DNA of 64,000 bases from OLB7 sp966250335 (GTDB taxonomy: Bacteria > Bacteroidota > Ignavibacteria > OLB7). The notes under the pieces are model-generated. The model made no database searches and had not been told where the DNA came from. It worked only from the letters and a program-made list of their open reading frames with translations. The translations under genes and the position numbers were made by a program. Below, in pieces: positions 59,243 to 64,000 of the stretch. Location of the stretch: the NCBI GenBank assembly GCA_966250335.1, contig CBINGZ010000024.1:15898-79897 (forward strand), given 5' to 3'. Each line of letters starts with the position of its first letter. The first letter of the stretch is position 1.

Positions 59243-61141
59243 ATGAAATCTCGATTCCCAGCATGCCGGACGCTACGGCATGCGTGTATGATCCTCGGTT
59301 TCGGCGCAGCCTTCGGGGTTGCTCATGCGCAGGTGCCGGCCTCGTTCGAACGGGTCTACGGTAACGACTGCGGCGACGGCGGCGCAAGGGGCATCGCCCC
59401 CGTCTTCAACTGCACGACGGGCGGGTATATCGCAACAGGTATGACCCAGTCGGACCTGTGCGGCAAGCCCGACGTCTATGTGGTCCGCACCAAGCCCGAT
59501 GGGACGCTGCTGTGGGCCAAGGGATACGACATCAACGGAGCCAACGAGGAAGACTACGGAAAAAGTATCGTGGAATGCGCCGACGGCAGCGGCTTCGTCG
59601 TCGTCGGCAACACCAGGACCCCGCAGAATCCCCCCAGCATCGACGCGTTCGTGATGAAGATCGACTGCGACGGTCGGGAGCTCTGGACCCTGACGTTCGG
59701 CGACAACGTCTTCGCGGAGTTCGCCAACGATGTCGTGGAGGCTCCGGCCGCCGGAGGGGGCGCCAACGATATCGTCGTTGTGGGGTCCAGACATCAGCCC
59801 GGCGTGAAGTTCTCGCATGACGGCTGGGTGGCCCGGATCACCTCGGCCGGTGTGCCGATCTGGGAGAGCACCTACAACACGGGGACGAACATCCAGGAAC
59901 AGTTCTACGGCGTGACGATAACGACGGTGGCCCCGAACGCCGGGGATATCGTCGCGGTCGGGCTTCTGAGCAGTGCCGGCCCGCGGAAGAACCAGGGGTT
60001 GATGGTGCGTCTCACCGCGGCAGGCGCTCCGAGCCCCATCGGCGGCTTCACGGGCGCGGCCGAGTTCGGCGGCGCGAACCGTGAAGTCTTCAATTCCGTG
60101 ATCGAACTGCAGAACGGAGCCGAGGCCGGAAATCTCGTCGCGATCGGCGAGACCGAACAGATCGGCTCGGTCGACCTCTTCATGGTGAAGACCCGTCCCA
60201 ACCCGTGCGACCCCGCGGGCGCGCTCGCCGAGGTCGCCATCGGGAACACCTCCGACGCCTACGGGCCGATCAACGACTACGGAGCCGATCTCTTCGAAGT
60301 GACGGCGGCCTATCCGCTCTACGGAGGCCCCGGCGGAGGGGGAGCGCTCGGGACGGCGGTGGGGGATATCGTCATCACCGGATACAACAACGAGTCGGTC
60401 TTCTATCCCGCCACGGGAACTCCCTACCATCATAACAACGTGCTGATGCTCGCCGTGCATCCGACCCTGCTCACCTCCGTTCCGCAGACCGGTCGTCTCT
60501 TCGGGAGCGATCTGGTCACGGGGGATCACGAGTGGGGACATTCGATCGCGGAAGTGACCGGAACGGTGAACAACGACAAGGGGATCATCATCTGCGCGAC
60601 CTCCTACAGCAATCTGCCGCATCTTCCCCTGCCGAACGGACCGGATCTCTATCTGATCAAGACGGATTTCATGGGAAGGACGGGCTGCGAGGATACATGG
60701 GCTCCCCCGATCACGACGATGGCCACGCAGCTCTGCGTGCTGCCGGACCCCAAGCCGGAGGACCTGGATGTCGAAGCCGAGGTGGTGGAGCATGACGTCG
60801 AGATAACCCACGAGGTCTGCCCGCGTCCCTTCCCGAAGATCAACCGGGATGGCGGGGATGAACTCTCCGATATTTCCGATGCGATCCATACCTATCCCAA
60901 CCCGATCCTCAGGGGTGGTATGCTCATGCTGACGTACGCAGCCGATGCGCCCGCCGAGGTGAGTGTGATGATCGTCGACGAACTGGGAGAATCGGTGATG
61001 CGGTGGTCGACCGCCGTGGTTGCCGGAGATAACCGTATCGAGGTGACGACGGAGGATCTGCCGGCCGGAACCTACACGGTGACGATCGACGACGGAGTAG
61101 AGCCGAGGCATGCCCGGATCGTGGTGGTCGGCGGCAGATAG
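59243..61141 (+). CDS. T9SS-secreted propeller-like protein, array copy 1
   Basis: 632 residues from the Met before K-S-R-F-P-A-C, which starts a signal peptide (cut near A-H-A-Q). GGGGAGA precedes it. The mature region begins R-V-Y-G-N-D-C-G-D-G-G and is a run of blade-like segments (Y-V-V-R-T-K-P-D-G-T-L-L-W-A, D-A-F-V-M-K-I-D-C-D-G-R-E-L-W), each pairing a V-x-R/K-T/I-x-x-D-G turn with an E/L-W. The last 80 residues are a T9SS sorting domain (T-Y-P-N-P-I-L-R-G-G-M-L to G-T-Y-T-V-T-I). A second paralogue follows after 323 bases. Confidence 0.82.
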   Translation: MKSRFPACRTLRHACMILGFGAAFGVAHAQVPASFERVYGNDCGDGGARGIAPVFNCTTGGYIATGMTQSDLCGKPDVYVVRTKPDGTLLWAKGYDINGANEEDYGKSIVECADGSGFVVVGNTRTPQNPPSIDAFVMKIDCDGRELWTLTFGDNVFAEFANDVVEAPAAGGGANDIVVVGSRHQPGVKFSHDGWVARITSAGVPIWESTYNTGTNIQEQFYGVTITTVAPNAGDIVAVGLLSSAGPRKNQGLMVRLTAAGAPSPIGGFTGAAEFGGANREVFNSVIELQNGAEAGNLVAIGETEQIGSVDLFMVKTRPNPCDPAGALAEVAIGNTSDAYGPINDYGADLFEVTAAYPLYGGPGGGGALGTAVGDIVITGYNNESVFYPATGTPYHHNNVLMLAVHPTLLTSVPQTGRLFGSDLVTGDHEWGHSIAEVTGTVNNDKGIIICATSYSNLPHLPLPNGPDLYLIKTDFMGRTGCEDTWAPPITTMATQLCVLPDPKPEDLDVEAEVVEHDVEITHEVCPRPFPKINRDGGDELSDISDAIHTYPNPILRGGMLMLTYAADAPAEVSVMIVDELGESVMRWSTAVVAGDNRIEVTTEDLPAGTYTVTIDDGVEPRHARIVVVGGR

Positions 61142-61210
61142 TATCGCGCTGCTTTATCATTGATATGTAATGGTGATGGATGTGAATAAGTGATCGGTGC
61201 CCGGGAAGGA

Positions 61211-61238
61211 CGGAGGGATCCGTATTGCGATCCCTCCG
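61211..61238 (+). terminator. Hairpin terminator after array copy 1
   Basis: CGGAGGGATC and its exact complement around 8 bases. A close version recurs after copy 2. Confidence 0.65.
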
Positions 61239-61332
61239 TTCCCCTTCCCCCGGAAGAAAATCACGACCCAGTAGTAAACCAGTAGCCCCATCCTTATCCC
61301 CACGCGATAGATTAGCCGCGGTTCCCAGCCAT

Positions 61333-61356
61333 ATCGTGTTGGTGCACAAACACGAT
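61333..61356. promoter_or_regulatory. Array promoter palindrome, copy 2
   Basis: Half-sites ATCGTGTTGGTG and CACAAACACGAT, complementary but for one position; the best of the three. Upstream are AGTAGTAAACCAGTAG and CGATAGATTAGCC, both also conserved. The rest of the 323-base gap holds the hairpin and the leader. Confidence 0.65.
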
Positions 61357-61464
61357 ACGATCGAACACCGCGGGACAAACCTCTCACACCCCGTGCGTCA
61401 CCCCCGTGCCGCCCTGATACGGTGTCCCGTTCATCCACTTCATCTTACATGGGAGAATTACGCC

Positions 61465-63351
61465 ATGAGATCTCGAATTACGAGACATGGAGCTTTCCGG
61501 CATGCGCTTCTGCTCCTGGGGTTCGGCGCGGCCTTCGGCGTCGCGCGCGGCCAGACACCGGCTTCCTTCGAGTATGTCTACGGCAACCACTGCGGCGACG
61601 GCGGCCAGAAAGGTGTGACGCCGGTCGTCAACTGTACAGGCGTGGTCGACGGGTATATCGCCGTCGGATCGACGCAGAACGATGAGTGCGATCCCAACGA
61701 CGTCTATGTGGTCCGCACCAAGGCGGACGGCACCCTTTACTGGGCTACCGCGTACGACATCAACGGAGCCGGCGGCGGGGATGTCGGTGAAAGTATCGTA
61801 GAGTGCAGCGACGGCAGCGGCTTCGTCGTGACCGGCATCACCAACACCGCGCCCGGTCCGGGTCTGGTCGATGCCTTCGTCATGAAGATCGATTGCGACG
61901 GGAAAGAGCTCTGGACCACGACGTTCAGCGCCGACGGCTATGTCGACGCATTGTATGACGTCAAGGAGGCCCCTCCTCAGTCGGGGGGCACGGCCAGCGA
62001 TATCGTGGTCGCCGGGTTCCGCCATGTCGTCGGCCAGCCTCTGGTTCATGACGGCTGGCTGATCAGGCTTACGGCGGCAGGTGTGCCGATCTGGCAGAAA
62101 ACGTACGACCTGGGAGCCGAGGAGAGATTCTTCGGGGTGATGGTGACGAAGGTCGGCCCGGATGCCGGCGATATCGTCGCGGTCGGTCACTGGAACGACG
62201 GCTCGATACCTCCGGGAGCAGGGCTCCAGGGGCTCATCATGCGGGTGGACGGCAACGGTACAATGGGGGGAATCGGTATGTCCTCCCGCGGAGTCGCCCT
62301 GTTCGGCAACACCGGCACCGAGATGTTGAACTCGGTCATCGAGCTGCAGAACGGAGCCCAGGCGGGTAATCTGGTGGCGATCGGGGTGACCAACAACTTC
62401 ACCTCCAATGATGTCTATGTGGTAAAGACCGGCCCCGATCCGTGCGATCATCTCGCCTCGATCGCGCTGGGGAACGCCTCCGATCAGTACGGAAGCATCA
62501 ACGATTACGGCGCGGATATCTTCGAGGCGACCGCGGCAATGCCGCTGTACGGAGGCGGGGGCGTGGGTGGAGGGACGGCGGTCGGCGATCTTCTCATTAC
62601 CGGACGAAGCGACGAATCGCTCTTCTTTCCCTCCATCGGTTCTCCCTTCCATCATCACAACATTCTCCTTCATGCGCTCAGGCCGGGGAACCTCATGGGC
62701 GTCGCCAACACCGGACGCCTCTTCGGCTCCGACCCGAATGAAGGGGATATCGAATGGGGGAGTTCTCTCTCTCAGGTAACCGGCAAGGAAGTTGTCGGAG
62801 TCGTTCTCTGCGGCTCGACCCACAGCAACCTGCGGCACGATAACGACGGAATAGATCTCTATCTGATCAAAACCGACAATATCGGCAACACCGGGTGTGA
62901 GGATACCTGGTTCCCGGAGCGGCAGGTGATGAACTACTCCTCCTGCGAGGAGGTGGAGATCGACGATGTGGATCTGGACGCGGAGGCCGATGTGGTGGAG
63001 ACCGAGGTCGAGACGGCGATCGACGTCTGCCCGCGTCCCTTCCCGAAGGTCAACCGGAACGGCGGGGATGAACTCTCCGATATTTCCGATGCGATCCGGA
63101 CCTATCCCAACCCGATTCTCCGGGGTGGTATGCTTACGCTGACGTATGCAGCCGATCTGCCGGCCGAGGTCGGCGTGGTGATCGTCGACGAGCTGGGAGA
63201 AGCGGTGATGCGGTGGTCGACCGCCGTGGTTGCCGGAGAGAACCGTATCGAGGTGACGACGGAGGATCTGCCGGCCGGGACCTACACGGTGACGATCGAC
63301 GATGGAGTAGAGCCGAGACATGCCCGGATCGTGGTGGTCGGCGGCAGATAG
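61465..63351 (+). CDS. T9SS-secreted propeller-like protein, array copy 2
   Basis: 628 residues, signal peptide L-L-L-L-G-F-G-A-A-F-G then R-G-Q. The mature start Y-V-Y-G-N-H-C-G-D-G-G and the blade pattern match copy 1. The last domain, T-Y-P-N-P-I-L-R-G-G-M-L to the end, is nearly identical to copy 1, while the middle third differs more. GGGAG precedes the ATG. The start lies 2222 bases after the start of copy 1. Confidence 0.82.
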   Translation: MRSRITRHGAFRHALLLLGFGAAFGVARGQTPASFEYVYGNHCGDGGQKGVTPVVNCTGVVDGYIAVGSTQNDECDPNDVYVVRTKADGTLYWATAYDINGAGGGDVGESIVECSDGSGFVVTGITNTAPGPGLVDAFVMKIDCDGKELWTTTFSADGYVDALYDVKEAPPQSGGTASDIVVAGFRHVVGQPLVHDGWLIRLTAAGVPIWQKTYDLGAEERFFGVMVTKVGPDAGDIVAVGHWNDGSIPPGAGLQGLIMRVDGNGTMGGIGMSSRGVALFGNTGTEMLNSVIELQNGAQAGNLVAIGVTNNFTSNDVYVVKTGPDPCDHLASIALGNASDQYGSINDYGADIFEATAAMPLYGGGGVGGGTAVGDLLITGRSDESLFFPSIGSPFHHHNILLHALRPGNLMGVANTGRLFGSDPNEGDIEWGSSLSQVTGKEVVGVVLCGSTHSNLRHDNDGIDLYLIKTDNIGNTGCEDTWFPERQVMNYSSCEEVEIDDVDLDAEADVVETEVETAIDVCPRPFPKVNRNGGDELSDISDAIRTYPNPILRGGMLTLTYAADLPAEVGVVIVDELGEAVMRWSTAVVAGENRIEVTTEDLPAGTYTVTIDDGVEPRHARIVVVGGR

Positions 63352-63433
63352 TATCGTGTTGCTTTATAGTTGGCTCCGGCATTGATATGTAATGGTAATG
63401 GATATACATCAGTGATCGGTGCCCGGGAAGGAT

Positions 63434-63459
63434 GGAGGGATCTGTATTGTGGTCCCTCC
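63434..63459 (+). terminator. Hairpin terminator after array copy 2
   Basis: GGAGGGATC and GGTCCCTCC form a 9-bp stem with one G-T pair; homologous in position to the one after copy 1. Confidence 0.55.
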
Positions 63460-63552
63460 GTTCCCCTCCCCAGGGGAAAAACGTCCCCCAGTAGTAAACC
63501 AGTAGTCCCATCCCCATCATTACACGATAGATTAGCCGCGGTTCCCAGCCAT

Positions 63553-63576
63553 ATCGTGTTGGTGCACAAACGCGAT
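63553..63576. promoter_or_regulatory. Array promoter palindrome, copy 3
   Basis: ATCGTGTTGGTG and CACAAACGCGAT, as in copy 1, preceded by the same AGTAGTAAACCAGTAG and CGATAGATTAGCC. The whole 336-base gap is a diverged copy of the previous one. Confidence 0.6.
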
Positions 63577-63687
63577 ATGATGGAACATCGCGGGACAGGC
63601 ATTCCCACACCACGTGCGTCACCCCCGTGCCGCTCCTGATGTCGTGTCCTGCAACATCCACTTCATCTTACATGGGAGAATTACGCC

Positions 63688-64000
63688 ATGAGATCTCGAA
63701 TTACGAGACGTGGAGCATTCCGGCACGCGCTTCTGCTCCTGGGCTTCGGCGCGGCCTTCGGTACCGCTTACGCCCAGGTGCCGCCCTCCTTCGAGTATGT
63801 CTACGGCAACCACTGCGGCGACGGCGGGACCAAGCGGGTGTCGCCGGTGTTCAACTGTTCCGGCGGCGGGTATATCGCCGTCGGATCGACGCAGACCGAC
63901 CAGTGCGACCCGGGCGACGTCTACGTGGTCCGCACCAACTCCAACGGCACGCTGATCTGGGCCACCGCGTACGACATCAACAGCGTCAACGGAATGGATA
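63688..64000 (+). CDS. T9SS-secreted propeller-like protein, array copy 3 (partial)
   Basis: The first 104 residues are visible; the rest lies past the window. The signal peptide is almost identical to copy 2 (M-R-S-R-I-T-R, then L-L-L-L-G-F-G), cut near A-Y-A-Q. The mature start Y-V-Y-G-N-H-C-G-D-G-G and Y-V-V-R-T-N-S-N-G-T-L-I-W-A follow the family plan. The start lies 2223 bases after that of copy 2, so the array continues with the same period. Confidence 0.85.
   Translation, partial: MRSRITRRGAFRHALLLLGFGAAFGTAYAQVPPSFEYVYGNHCGDGGTKRVSPVFNCSGGGYIAVGSTQTDQCDPGDVYVVRTNSNGTLIWATAYDINSVNGMD

Noticed and set aside
1..64000. tRNA, rRNA or riboswitch genes
   Set aside because: I looked for cloverleaf ends, rRNA-like conserved blocks and a cobalamin-box before the TonB receptor and saw none that I could support.

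Overview
The window is high-GC bacterial DNA, probably from the Bacteroidota/Chlorobi (FCB) group, with an Ignavibacteria/Kapabacteria-like member as my best guess. Several secreted proteins end in a type IX secretion (T9SS) C-terminal sorting domain. A few start regions carry the Bacteroidota-type TAnnTTTG promoter element. TonB-dependent uptake, lipoproteins and Reg_prop histidine kinases also fit. I see no rRNA, tRNA, CRISPR array or prophage. Taxonomy is inferred from these traits only.

Layout. 1-7.2 kb: end of an unknown gene, an MFS exporter, gluQ and an RraA-like gene, two small genes, then an arsenic cassette (arsR divergent from an aquaglyceroporin and arsC) and an SDR. 7.5-13.7 kb: a YncE-like propeller protein paired with a TonB-dependent receptor, then two secreted paralogues made of two ferredoxin-like halves plus a truncated third copy; the tail of this region is tandemly duplicated and each copy ends in a CRP-like palindrome. 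13.8-19.3 kb: a SulP transporter, divergent oxyR/katA with an ankyrin gene after katA, and a lipoprotein. 19.4-22.8 kb: a complete 3.4-kb transposon with terminal inverted repeats and an 8-bp target duplication, carrying a transposase, a Fic protein, an H1-like basic protein and a small ORF. 23-36.7 kb: repetitive secreted proteins, a helical protein, a BIME-like repeat cluster, a methyltransferase, a TPR protein, a large T9SS cargo protein, a NUDIX hydrolase, a PepSY-type membrane protein, a cupin and a Memo-family protein. 36.7-45.5 kb: a DEAD-box helicase and a two-component locus in which a T9SS ELWxxDGT surface protein lies between the histidine kinase and the response regulator.

The most notable region is 45.6-51.7 kb: a minus-strand RiPP cluster. 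Two small precursors share a leader and a C-terminal I-V-H-[VI]-D core. An attenuator-like hairpin separates them from four translationally coupled genes: two SPASM-type radical SAM enzymes, one RiPP-type radical SAM C-methyltransferase with a B12-type N-terminus, and a PCCV-motif protein. No transporter or protease gene is seen beside it.

51.8-64 kb holds a 0.7-kb noncoding stretch rich in dyads, small membrane and envelope genes, a BON protein, iolB, an M48 lipoprotein peptidase, and a TPR/LuxR regulator. That regulator sits directly before a tandem array of at least three about 2.22-kb units. Each unit encodes a T9SS-secreted propeller-like protein behind the same promoter palindrome; the third is cut by the window end.
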